A stretch of DNA of 20,327 nt, taken from positions 1-20,327 of the forward strand of contig CAXTTS010000034.1 in assembly GCA_964247265.1 (NCBI GenBank), written 5' to 3'. The DNA is from Alterirhizorhabdus sp964247265. GTDB lineage: Bacteria; Pseudomonadota; Alphaproteobacteria; Sphingomonadales; Sphingomonadaceae. This document shows positions 1 through 7,787 of this stretch, in pieces (position 1 is the stretch's first letter; each line of letters opens with the position of its first letter). Under the pieces are notes generated by a model. That model ran no database searches, was not told where the DNA came from, and saw only the letters and a program-made list of their open reading frames with translations. The position numbers and the translations under genes are program-made.

Positions 1-1
1 G

Positions 2-298
2 GGCGGCGCGATGGTGGCGAGCGTGCTGCGCGCGGCGGATGCCGGGTTGCCGGTGCGGCTGGTGCACGCGTCGCGCGGCAAATCCGCACGGGCGGAGCCG
101 GTATCCGCCTTGTACGAGGCGGGGCGCGTGTTCCATGTCGGCGCCTTCCCGCATCTGGAGGACGAGCTGGCGGGGTTGCAGGCGGGCGGCGGCTATGCCG
201 GCCCTTCGCGCAGCCCGGATCGTGCCGATGCCTTGGTTTGGGCGATGACCGAGCTGATGCTGGGGGCGGCGAAGCGGCCGGGGTTGCGGACGCTGTGA
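2..298 (+). CDS. Large terminase subunit, C-terminal part (5' end outside window)
   Basis: This is the last 98 codons of a DNA-packaging motor protein (large terminase, like gene 2 of the Rhodobacter capsulatus gene transfer agent). The reading frame is open from base 2 with no start, so the gene continues to the left of the window. The visible part matches the RNase H-like nuclease end of the family. It holds VRLVHASRGKSARAEPV, a segment with YEAGRVFHVG, then LEDEL, and the acidic, Trp-containing DRADALVWAMTELM near the end, which carries one of the nuclease metal-binding aspartates in relatives. The stop codon lies inside a perfect hairpin. In intact clusters the portal gene follows directly; here an opposite-strand gene intervenes. 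The identification rests on the C-terminal third only, so the ATPase motifs cannot be checked. Confidence 0.85.
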   Translation, partial: GGAMVASVLRAADAGLPVRLVHASRGKSARAEPVSALYEAGRVFHVGAFPHLEDELAGLQAGGGYAGPSRSPDRADALVWAMTELMLGAAKRPGLRTL

Positions 299-335
299 GC
301 GCCGCGACCACCCTGACGGGATGATCGCGGCGCTC
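297..335. terminator. Perfect 11-bp hairpin between convergent genes
   Basis: Bases 297-307 (GAGCGCCGCGA) are the exact reverse complement of 325-335. The 17-base loop contains a further CCC/GGG pair (311-313 and 318-320). The left arm starts within the terminase stop codon, and the next gene (UrcA family) reads toward it from the right. That position fits a bidirectional terminator, but neither side has a T-run, so the function is inferred. Confidence 0.5.
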
Positions 336-369
336 CCGGTGTACGCATCTGGTGAGCGTGGGGTCGGTT

Positions 370-711
370 TCAGCGAGCCGCCGGGCGACGATCGAGTGCG
401 GCGTACCGCGCGTTGTGGATATTCTCGACCACTGCGGCGATCCGGGTCTCGCCATCGGCGCGCGCGGTGGTGCGGCAGCGGTGGCGGGCCATCCGTTCCG
501 CGAGATCGCGCGCATCGTCGCGGCCGCAGACGCGATCCACCGCGCGATCGAGGCGCGCCTGGAACGTCGCGCGTCCGGCGGGGGCATCGATGGCAAGGTC
601 GCTGTAGCGAACGGTGACGCTGTCGGTCGCCGTGTCGCGCGCCGATGCGGGAGCGACCGTGAGAAGAGCCGAAGCGAGCGGGGCGGCAATGGCGATGCTG
701 AAGCGAAACAT
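370..711 (-). CDS. UrcA-family secreted protein
   Basis: A 113-residue protein of unknown biochemical role that resembles the UrcA family of small exported proteins, common in sphingomonads and caulobacters. Residues 1-24 form a signal peptide ending APASA. The mature part begins with the family hallmark VTVRYSDLAIDAPAGRATF (about 32-50), followed by RLDRAVDRVCG and a second cysteine in HRCR (Cys62 and Cys79, probably a disulfide in the periplasm). The ATG at 711 is preferred over upstream starts because AAGGAA stands about six bases before it and the signal peptide then begins correctly. It lies on the minus strand between terminase and portal genes of a GTA-like cluster, where no host gene is expected, so it looks like an insertion. 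The family assignment is from motif recall. Confidence 0.75.
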   Translation of the reverse strand: MFRFSIAIAAPLASALLTVAPASARDTATDSVTVRYSDLAIDAPAGRATFQARLDRAVDRVCGRDDARDLAERMARHRCRTTARADGETRIAAVVENIHNARYAALDRRPAAR

Positions 712-818
712 GGCGAGTTCCTTTTGAGCGGGTTGCCGGCGGTTCCCGGCCGGTGACGCCTCAATGCCCATGTCGCGTCAGTCATTCGTGACGGTTGCGT
801 GATAAAAACGTGAAAAGC

Positions 819-874
819 GTCGCGGCCGGCGCTTTCTTCGGCGCCCGCGCGACTGCCTCTCCCTTTTCGGGAGA
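819..874 (+). promoter_or_regulatory. Two stem-loops in the leader of the portal gene
   Basis: Upstream of the portal start two hairpins can be drawn. The first pairs GTCGCG (819-824) with CGCGAC (848-853) and GGCGC (828-832) with GCGCC (841-845) around an 8-base loop. The second is a perfect 6-bp stem, TCTCCC (858-863) and GGGAGA (869-874), with loop TTTTC. The ribosome-binding site AGGAG follows at once. They may stabilise the leader or attenuate transcription. There is no downstream T-run, so a classical terminator is unlikely. Confidence 0.35.
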
Positions 875-891
875 ATCATCAGGAGAAACAC

Positions 892-1881
892 ATGAAATGG
901 TTCGGCTGGAAGGCCGCGCAGGCGATTGCGCGGCCGGCGTTGGTGCGTTCCGTCGTGGGGGTGCCCGTCGGGGCGTGGCCCATATCGTATGAGGCGCAGG
1001 TGCGGGATGCCTATGTCGGCAATCCCGTGGCGCAGCGCGCGGTGCGGCTGGTGGCGGAGGGGGTGGCGGGCGTGCCCGTCTATGCCGCCGCCGGGCAGGA
1101 GCGGGCGGCGGCTTTGGTGTCGGCGGGCGGGGTGATGGAGACGGTGGCGGCGCAGATGCTGCTGCACGGCAACGCCTATGTGCAGATCATCGGCGATGCC
1201 GACGGGGTGCCCGCCGAACTGCTGCCGCTGCGGCCCGAGCGGGTGACGGTGGAGCCGGACGCGTCCGGGTGGCCAGCGGCCTATCTGTACCGCGCCGGCG
1301 AGCGCACCATGCGCTATCCGGCGACGGAGGGCGACGGGCGCGCGGTGATCGTCCACCTCAAGGCGCTGCATCCGATCGACGATCATTACGGGCTGGGCTG
1401 CCTGGGTGCGGCGGCGGGTGCGGTGGCGATCCACAATGCCGCGACGCGGTGGAACAAGGCGCTGCTGGACAATGCGGCGCGGCCATCGGGCGCGCTCGTC
1501 TACGATGCCGGCGAGGGGGCGACGCTGTCGCCCGACCAGTTCGACCGGCTGAAGGCGGAGATGGAGCAGGGCTTTGCCGGCGCCGCCAATGCCGGGCGGC
1601 CGATGCTGCTGGAAGGCGGGCTGAAGTGGCAGGCGATGAGCCTGACGCCGGCCGACATGGACTTCGTCGCGCTGAAGGCGGCCGCCGCGCGGGAGATCGC
1701 GCTGGCGTTCGGCGTGCCGCCGATGCTGCTGGGGCTGCCCGGCGACGTGAGCTACGCCAATTATTCCGAGGCGAACCGGGCGCTGTGGCGGCTGGCGGTG
1801 GTGCCGCTGGCCGGCAAGATCGTGAAGGGGCTGTGCGGCTGTGGAACTATGCGGCTGGCTCCCCCACCGATGCGGTGGTGA
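892..1881 (+). pseudogene. HK97-family portal protein, 3'-truncated by a deletion
   Basis: Portal proteins form the ring through which DNA enters the capsid. Residues 1 to about 312 read as a normal GTA-type (HK97-like) portal: MKWFGW start, VGNPVAQRAVRLVAEGVAG (about 43-61), the LLHGNAYVQIIGD core, KALHPIDDHYGLGCLGAA, and the late helix YSEANRALWRLAVVPLAGKI. At about base 1830-1842 this ends, and the frame runs through 13-17 unrelated residues to a stop at 1879-1881. RcGTA-type portals are near 390-400 residues, so about 75 residues are missing. A good AGGAG ribosome site precedes the ATG by 6 bases. Without its C-terminal helices, and with no capsid genes nearby, a functional portal is unlikely. 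The sequence after the junction belongs to a tail gene read in another frame. Confidence 0.85.
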
Positions 1882-3791
1882 CGATCGATTTTGCGGCGCT
1901 GGATGGCGGCTTCCTGCTGCCGGGCGAAGCCGATCCGGTGTGGGCGGGGAATGTCGACCGGCTGTTCATATCGCTGGTGGCGCCGGCTTATGACGGGAGC
2001 AACGGGGCGCTGCCCGCGCCGGCCGAGGGCTGGGCGGAGATGAGCGGGATCGCCTGCGACGGACCGGGGTCGATGCTGGCGATCGGGGACGCGCAGGTGC
2101 CCGCTCACGGCCTGCGCATCGCGACCGGCTATGATGACCTCTACGATGTGACACCGGCGCGGATGCTGCGCAACGTGATGCAACTCGGCTATCGCGGCAT
2201 CATCAACCATTATGTCGGGATGAGCCATTATTTCCGGCTCGCGGGCGATCCGCTGACGGTGACGCTGGCGGGTGGCGCGCTGAACGCGCCATGCCGGGCG
2301 TGGCACGCGGATTTCGCCGGCCGGGCCAAGGCGCTGGGCTATGACGTGATCCTGTCTCTCTCCTACGAATTGTTCGATGCGCATGCGCCGGCGGAATGGA
2401 AGCAGCGCGCCGAGAATGGCGATCGGGCGCTGACCGGATGGGTGCCGCCATCGACCCTGCTGTCGCCGGCGAACGACGATGCGATGGCCTATTTGCAGGC
2501 GGTGGCGCGGGCGTTCGTCCACATCGCGGACGAGGCCGGGCTGGCCGTGCGGTTCCAGATCGGCGAGCCGTGGTGGTGGGTGATGCCGCAGGACGGGCGG
2601 CCGTGCCTGTACGATGCGGCGGCGGTGGAGGCTTATGGGCGCGCGCCGCCATCGATCCCGACGATGCGATCGACCATCATGTCGGCGGCGCAGAAGGCGT
2701 ATCTGGATGCGGCGGGCGCGTTGCTCGCCGCATCCACGCTCGCCTTGCGCGATGCGGTGCGGGACGAGGTGGCCGGCGCCGAGGTGCTGCTGCTCGTCTA
2801 TCTGCCGACCGTGCTGGATGCGGCCGCGCCCGAGGCGAAGCGGGCGAACGTGCCGATCGGCTGGGCGCAGCCCGCCTTCGATACGCTGCAACTGGAAGAT
2901 TATGACTGGGTGGCGGCGGGCGATCGTGGATCGACCGCACGCGGCGTGACGGTGGCGACGGCGCGGCTGGGCTATCCTGTCGACCGGCAGCATTATTTCG
3001 CGGGCTTCGTGCTCCGGCCCGAGGATGCCGCGCACTGGCAGGCGATCGACGCGGCGGCCGAGACGGGGCGGGCGCGCGGCACCGCCGAGACCTTCATCTG
3101 GGCGCTGCCGCAGGTGGTGCGCGACGGCTTCGTCCATTTCGACATCGGACAGGGAGACAGCGACGTGCAGGCCTTCGACGACGTGCCGTTCCCGATCGCG
3201 CTTGGCCGCGAGGCGAGCGTGGAGCCGGCTTTCTCCACTGCCATCGTGACGACCGCATCGGGGCAGGAGCAGCGCAACTCCGACTGGGCCGATGCGCGCC
3301 TGCGCTTTGACGCGGGGCCTGGCGTGCGATCGGAGACGGACGTGCAGACGCTGATCGCTTTCTTCCGCGCCCGCAGGGGGGCGGCGCGGGGCTTCCGGTT
3401 CCGTGATCCGTTCGATCATGGCTCATCAACCGGGGAGCCGGGCTTCGTCGACCAGCCGATCGGAACCGGCGACGGCACGACCACACGGTTTCCGCTGGTG
3501 AAGCTGTACGGCGACGACGACCCGCAGCGGCGGCGGATCACGCGGCCACTGGCGGGCAGCGTGCGCGTCGGGGTTGGCGGGATCGAGCGGAACGCGGGCT
3601 GGTCGCTGGAGGAGGGCGGCATCGTCGCCTTCGATACCGCGCCGGCTGTCGGAGTGGCGGTGACGGCGGGCTATCTGTTCGACGTGCCGGTGCGCTTTGC
3701 CGAAGACCGGCTGGAGGTGAGCCGCGCGACCTTCGGCGCCGGTGCCGCGGCCAGCGTGCCCTTGGTCGAGTTGCGCGAGGCGGTGGCGTGA
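1836..3791 (+). pseudogene. 5'-truncated GTA tail protein: TIM-barrel-like part plus DUF2460
   Basis: From about base 1836 (RLWNYAAGSP) a 651-residue open frame encodes a distal tail protein without its own start. The first two thirds look like the phage non-contractile tail sheath / TIM-barrel type: LDGGFLLPGEADPVWAGNVD, then LGYRGIINHYVGMSHYF, LSLSYELFDAHAPAEW, and a strand ending QIGEPWWWV (Glu codon at 2565), reminiscent of glycosidase barrels. From about 3160 it becomes DUF2460, the RcGTA gene 12 family: FDDVPFPIALG, RLRFDAGPGVRSETDV, AFFRARRGAARGFRFRDPFD, and near the end VPVRFAEDRLEVS. From memory, homologues carry roughly 110-120 more N-terminal residues; these are gone, and the frame upstream is portal DNA. 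A GTG at 1878 overlaps the portal frame's stop and could restart translation. The last bases overlap the DUF2163 gene start. Confidence 0.8.
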
Positions 3792-4606
3792 CGCCGTTCC
3801 TGGCCCCCGAACTGACGACACTGGCCTTTTGCTGGCGACTGGACCGGCGCGACGGAGTGGCGCTGGGCTTCACCACGCACGATCGCGATCTGGTGATCGG
3901 CGGCCTGCCTTATTGCGCGGCGCCGGGCATGCTGCCGTCCGCCATCAGCCTGTCCGACGGGTTCGATGTCGATACGCTGGACGTGGCGGGCGCGCTGACG
4001 AACGCGGCGATCACCGACGAGGATCTGACGGCCGGGCGCTGGGACGGCGCGCGTGTGCGCCTGTTCGCGATCGACTGGACCGATCCGGCGGCCACGTCGG
4101 TGCCGCTGGCGCGCGGCGAACTGGGTGATGTGGCGATCCGCGACGGCGGCTTCACCGCCGAACTGCGCGGGCCGACCGCCTTGCTGGAGCGGCCGGTGGT
4201 GGAGCAGACCTCACCCGAATGTCGCGCCGAGCTGGGCGATCGGCGTTGCCGGGTGGACATGGCCGGCCGCCGACGCTTCGCCCGCATCGCCGGGATTGAT
4301 CCCGATGGGAGCATCATCGTGGAGGGCGCGGCTCCGCAGCCCGGCATCTACGCTTATGGCCGGCTGCGCTGGATCGACGGGCCGAACAGCGGACTGACGA
4401 GCCTGATCCTGTCTGCCGCAGGCACGACGCTGACCCTGCGCGAGCCCCCGCCATTTGGCATCGGGACAGGCGATCATGTCGAGCTGATCGAGGGGTGCGA
4501 CAAGGCATTCGGCACCTGCCGGGATCGGTTTGCCAATCACGCCAATTTTCGCGGCGAGCCTTTTCTGGCCGGCAACGACCTGCTCACGCGATATCCGGGC
4601 GCGTGA
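3788..4606 (+). CDS. DUF2163 tail hub protein (GTA gene 13 type)
   Basis: A 272-residue tail-tip protein matching DUF2163 (RcGTA gp13). Recognisable parts are the start LAPELTTLAFCWRLDRRDGV, the segment GFTTHDRDLVIGG (about 27-39), DTLDVAGALTNAAITDEDL (about 62-80), and the C-terminal block with RDRFANHANFRGEPFLAGND (245-264). Four cysteines (145, 154, 237, 244) are arranged as two pairs. In tail-tip proteins of this type, such as lambda gpL, such cysteines hold an iron-sulfur cluster; applying that here is inference. The start is a GTG whose last two bases form the preceding gene's TGA (GTGA overlap), so translation depends on ribosomes arriving from the truncated DUF2460 gene. The frame is intact and of normal family length. 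It probably formed the hub ring next to the peptidase-bearing tail tip. Confidence 0.88.
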   Translation: MTPFLAPELTTLAFCWRLDRRDGVALGFTTHDRDLVIGGLPYCAAPGMLPSAISLSDGFDVDTLDVAGALTNAAITDEDLTAGRWDGARVRLFAIDWTDPAATSVPLARGELGDVAIRDGGFTAELRGPTALLERPVVEQTSPECRAELGDRRCRVDMAGRRRFARIAGIDPDGSIIVEGAAPQPGIYAYGRLRWIDGPNSGLTSLILSAAGTTLTLREPPPFGIGTGDHVELIEGCDKAFGTCRDRFANHANFRGEPFLAGNDLLTRYPGA

Positions 4607-5016
4607 GCGGCGGAACAGGGGTGGCGATTGCGCGGGCGGCGCGGACCTGCGTGGATGCCTCGTTTCGGCCGCAAGGGCGCGTTCCATCGCAGGGGCTGGA
4701 CTGTCTGGGCGTCGTGGCGATCGCATATGGTGGCCATCTGAATGCCCTGCTGCCGAAGGGCTATTGCCAGCGGGGCGGCAGCGAAGCCGCAATCGCCGCC
4801 ACGATCGACGCGGCGGGCTTTCGCCGGATCGTGCCCGGGGAGGCGACCGAGGGCGATCTGCTGCTGCTCTCGACCGGCCCCGGGCAGTGGCATTTCGCGG
4901 TGCGGACGGACAGCGGCTTCGTCCACGCCGATGCCCGGCTGGGGCGGGTGGTGGAGGTGCCCGGCCTGCCGCCGTGGCCGATGACCGGCGCATGGCGGAT
5001 TGCAGGGGAGAGCTGA
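4603..5016 (+). CDS. NlpC/P60 cell-wall peptidase of the tail tip (GTA gene 14 type)
   Basis: A 137-residue NlpC/P60-fold cysteine peptidase that in GTA particles cuts peptidoglycan cross-links during DNA entry. The catalytic cysteine is Cys34 in QGLDCLGVVAIAYGG, the expected histidine is His97 in GQWHFAV, and a further polar residue is His108 in FVHADARLG. FRPQGRVPSQGLDC is typical of the phage subgroup. The GTG at 4603 overlaps the DUF2163 stop (GTGA), and upstream in-frame codons would lie inside that gene, so this start is preferred. There is no signal peptide, as expected for a virion protein. The catalytic residues are in place, so the enzyme could still be active even though the particle's head genes are missing. 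Confidence 0.87.
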   Translation: MSGGTGVAIARAARTCVDASFRPQGRVPSQGLDCLGVVAIAYGGHLNALLPKGYCQRGGSEAAIAATIDAAGFRRIVPGEATEGDLLLLSTGPGQWHFAVRTDSGFVHADARLGRVVEVPGLPPWPMTGAWRIAGES

Positions 5017-5017
5017 G

Positions 5018-7087
5018 ATGGCGACCTTGGTACTGACGACAATTGGCACCGCCATCGGCGGCCCGGTAGGCGGCGCGATCGGCGCCGTGCTGGGGCAACA
5101 GGTGGATCAGCGGCTGCTGGCACCACGCCGGCAGGGCGCGCGGCTGGGCGGACTGACGGTGCAGACATCGGCCTACGGGCAGCCGATCCCAAAGCTGTTC
5201 GGCACGCTGCGTGTGGCGGGCACCGTGATCTGGGCGACCGATCTTCGCGAGGACCGGACGAAATCGGGCGGCAGGAAGGGCAAGCCGAAGACGACGACCT
5301 ACAGCTATTCCGCCTCGTTCGCCGTCTCGCTGTCCGGCCGGGCGATTCGCGCGGTGCACCGCATCTGGGCGGACGGCAAGCTGCTGCGCGGCGCGGCCGG
5401 AGACTGGAAGAGCGAAACCGGGTTCCGCCTTCATCCGGGGGACGAAGCGCAGGCGGTCGATCCCTTGCTGGCGGCGGCCGAGGGTGCGGGCGGGACGCCG
5501 GCCTATCGCGGCATGGCCTATGCCGTGTTCGAGGATCTGCAACTGGCGGATTATGGCAATCGCATCCCCTCGCTCACCTTCGAGGTGGAGGCGGACGCGG
5601 CGCCGGTGTCGCTCGGCACGATAGCGGCGGCGCTGAGCGACGGTGGCGTCGGCGGGACGACCGTGCCGACCATCTTGCCGGCCGAAGACATGGGTGCGAC
5701 CGGCGGCATGGCGCGGGAAGATCGCCGCAGCATCGATCGCCAGGCGGCCGGGACGCTGCCGGACGAGGTGACGATCACGTATTATGAGCCGGCGCGCGAC
5801 TATCAGTCCGGCTTGCAGCGCGCGCGGCGTGGCGGGCCGGGGCGACGCGTCGAGGCGATCGAGCTTGCCGCCGCGTTGGAAGCGGGCGCCGCGAAGGGGA
5901 TCGCCGAGCGGCGGCTGGCAACGGCGTGGGCGGAGCGGCTGACGGCTGGCGCGACGATGCCCTGGCGCAGGCTGGACCTGCGGCCGGGCGATACGGTGGT
6001 TCTGCAGGATGGACGACGCTGGCGGATCACGGGATGGACCCTGGAGGGCATGGTCCTGACCCTCAAGCTGTGCGGCACGAGCACCGGGACGGCCATGATG
6101 GCTACGGCGCAATATGGCCGCGCGACCGATGGGCCCGATGCGGTGCATGGCCCGACGACGGTGGCGCTGATCGATCTGCCGGCGGTCGATGACGGCGCCC
6201 TCGCGCCGCGGCTGTGGCTGGCGGCGGCGGGTATATCCCCCGCGTGGCGGCGTGCGGCGGTGATCGCCAGCAGCGATGGCGGCGCGAGTTGGGCGGAGAT
6301 CGGATCGACGGCGGCTCCCGCGATCATGGGCAGTACGCTGACCGTCCTGCCGCCGGGCGATGTGGCGTTGATCGACGCGCGATCCAGCGTGGACGTGCAG
6401 TTGCTTAACGCGACGATGACGCTCACCTCGCGCGACGACGACGCGGTTCTCGCCGGGGCCAATGTGGCGATGATCGGCGACGAACTGATCCAGTTCGGCC
6501 AGGCCGACGCCTTGGGCGCGGGACGCTGGCGCCTTTCCCGGTTGCTGCGGGGACGGCGCGGCACCGATTTTGCTACTGCGACCCATGGCATCGGCGAGCG
6601 ATGCGCGATGGTGGATGCTGAAAGCCTGCTGCCGATCGAGGTTCCGCTGGAGCGCATCGGCGCGGAGCTGCGCGTGATCGCCTCGGGCATTGCCGACCCT
6701 GTCGGCGTGGAGGCCGGCCGCCTGGTTTCCGGGCGGGCCGTCAGGCCGCTTTCTCCGGTGCACCTGGGGGCGGTGCCGCTGGCGGGGGGTGGTCTTCGCT
6801 TCACCTGGTGCCGCCGCAGCCGCGCGGGCTGGGCGTGGAGCGATGGCGGCGACGTGCCGATCGGCGAGGAGACGGAACGCTACCGAATCACGCTGAGCCC
6901 TGCCGGCGGCGCGACCCGGACCGTGGAGACGATTGTGCCGGCCTATGACTATGGCCCGGCAGAGATGGCGAACGACGGAGCGGTCGCTGCCGCCACTTAC
7001 GCCATTTCCGTGGCGCAGCTGGGCGATGCAGGCGCGTCACCCGAGTCGGCCACGGCGACATTTCGCCCGAACGGAGAGAGACTATGA
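5018..7087 (+). CDS. Large tail-tip / baseplate protein (GTA gene 15-like, short form)
   Basis: A 689-residue phage tail protein forming the host-contact end of the tail. The start MATLVLTTIGTAIGGPVGG is a Gly-rich hydrophobic segment. Next come LTVQTSAYGQPIPKLFGTLRV (about 46-66, residues partly shown), a Gly/Lys-rich loop (82-91), and the family hallmark YRGMAYAVFEDLQLADYGNR (about 163-182) leading to IPSLTFEVE. Later parts are beta-rich, with DLRPGDTVVLQDGRRWRITG and RLLRGRRGTDFATATH typical of baseplate hub proteins. The RcGTA counterpart is about twice as long because it also contains a TIM barrel. Here a barrel-like part is found instead in the upstream DUF2460 gene. The ATG at 5018 follows GGGGAGA and lies one base after the peptidase stop. 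The frame is intact and overlaps the next gene (ATGA). Confidence 0.82.
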   Translation: MATLVLTTIGTAIGGPVGGAIGAVLGQQVDQRLLAPRRQGARLGGLTVQTSAYGQPIPKLFGTLRVAGTVIWATDLREDRTKSGGRKGKPKTTTYSYSASFAVSLSGRAIRAVHRIWADGKLLRGAAGDWKSETGFRLHPGDEAQAVDPLLAAAEGAGGTPAYRGMAYAVFEDLQLADYGNRIPSLTFEVEADAAPVSLGTIAAALSDGGVGGTTVPTILPAEDMGATGGMAREDRRSIDRQAAGTLPDEVTITYYEPARDYQSGLQRARRGGPGRRVEAIELAAALEAGAAKGIAERRLATAWAERLTAGATMPWRRLDLRPGDTVVLQDGRRWRITGWTLEGMVLTLKLCGTSTGTAMMATAQYGRATDGPDAVHGPTTVALIDLPAVDDGALAPRLWLAAAGISPAWRRAAVIASSDGGASWAEIGSTAAPAIMGSTLTVLPPGDVALIDARSSVDVQLLNATMTLTSRDDDAVLAGANVAMIGDELIQFGQADALGAGRWRLSRLLRGRRGTDFATATHGIGERCAMVDAESLLPIEVPLERIGAELRVIASGIADPVGVEAGRLVSGRAVRPLSPVHLGAVPLAGGGLRFTWCRRSRAGWAWSDGGDVPIGEETERYRITLSPAGGATRTVETIVPAYDYGPAEMANDGAVAAATYAISVAQLGDAGASPESATATFRPNGERL

Positions 7088-7584
7088 CCGAGACGAGTAC
7101 GCGCTTCGCTCTGCCTTTCCTGCAACCCGGCCAGGCGCAGAAGGAAATGTTCCACAATGAGGCCTTGGTGCGCGTCGATGCCGCGCTGCACCCGGTCAGC
7201 GAAAGCCTCGCGACCAACGATCCGCCTGCCACGCCCGTCGCCGGTGAGACGTGGATTGTCGGCCCGCTTCCCAGCGGGCTCTGGTTTGGGCATGCCGGCG
7301 AGCTTGCGTGCTGGACGACGGCAGGCTGGCGATTCGTCACACCTGTTGCCGGGTTGCTCATCTGGGTCCGCGATCTCGGGCGCTGGGCGTATCACGATGG
7401 CAGTGGCTGGCAGGCGGGACCGCTGCCGCTGCCGGGCGTCGCGGTGGGGGGGCATCAGGTGGTCGGCGCGCGTCAGTCTGGTGTTGCGACACCAGCAGGT
7501 GGCGCCACGATCGACGCCGAAGCGCGCACTGCGATCGCTGCGATGTTGACGGCGCTGCGGTCGCACGGCCTGATTGACAGTTAA
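7084..7584 (+). CDS. DUF2793 domain protein, last gene of the tail cluster
   Basis: A 166-residue DUF2793 protein, a small family usually found as the last gene of GTA-like tail clusters in sphingomonads and rhodobacters; its exact role is not known to me. The hallmark is FALPFLQPGQAQKEMFHNEA (about 8-27), followed by Trp-rich segments (TWIVGPLPSGLWFGHAGE and DLGRWAYHDGSGW). The last part (about 137-166) is Ala-rich with a helical end, LTALRSHGLIDS. The likely role is a tail-fibre or adsorption component. The ATG overlaps the preceding TGA (ATGA), which shows translational coupling. No clear intrinsic terminator follows. Confidence 0.85.
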   Translation: MTETSTRFALPFLQPGQAQKEMFHNEALVRVDAALHPVSESLATNDPPATPVAGETWIVGPLPSGLWFGHAGELACWTTAGWRFVTPVAGLLIWVRDLGRWAYHDGSGWQAGPLPLPGVAVGGHQVVGARQSGVATPAGGATIDAEARTAIAAMLTALRSHGLIDS

Positions 7585-7751
7585 GCCACACATTTTTTTT
7601 GCAGTGCGAGAAACCCTGGAGGCAAACGTGAGTTCATCGCGCATCTGAGCAGGGGGTCGTTCCTTACCGTTAGCTAAAAGCTGCGACTTTTCAGCAACAG
7701 ATGCAGGACATGCCCGCTTGCGTGCTTGTCCAGCTTTGGATACGTAAACCG

Positions 7752-7768
7752 AGGCTCCGAAAGAGCCT
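7752..7768 (+). promoter_or_regulatory. Stem-loop in the 5' leader of the OmpA-like gene
   Basis: AGGCTC (7752-7757) and GAGCCT (7763-7768) form a perfect 6-bp stem with loop CGAAA, ending about 10 bases before the GAAAGGGG ribosome-binding site and 19 before the ATG. A second, imperfect AT-rich stem lies at 7673-7695. Leader hairpins stabilise ompA mRNA in other bacteria; that role is inferred here. Confidence 0.4.
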
Positions 7769-7787
7769 TGATTGAAAGGGGATTAAT

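Noticed and set aside
1269..1835. N-terminal 189 codons of the open frame that continues into the tail gene
   Set aside because: This part is the portal gene read in the wrong frame (Arg/Gly/Ala-rich). Only the sequence from about 1836 matches a tail protein.
1830..1881. Programmed frameshift that fuses portal and tail protein
   Set aside because: The two parts belong to proteins with unrelated places in the particle, each lacks its own end or beginning, and no slippery heptamer with a downstream structure was seen at the join. A deletion explains it better.
4211..6763. Very long open frame on the minus strand opposite the tail genes
   Set aside because: It has no recognisable domain, is full of Arg/Pro/Ala/His as expected from the complement of GC-rich genes, and lies opposite five clear phage-type genes.
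1..7584. Complete, particle-forming gene transfer agent or prophage
   Set aside because: No protease, major capsid, tail tube, tape measure, integrase, lysis or replication genes are present in the window, and the portal and DUF2460 genes are truncated at a common junction.
7593..7600. Run of eight T after the DUF2793 gene as an intrinsic terminator
   Set aside because: No stable hairpin precedes it within the needed distance.
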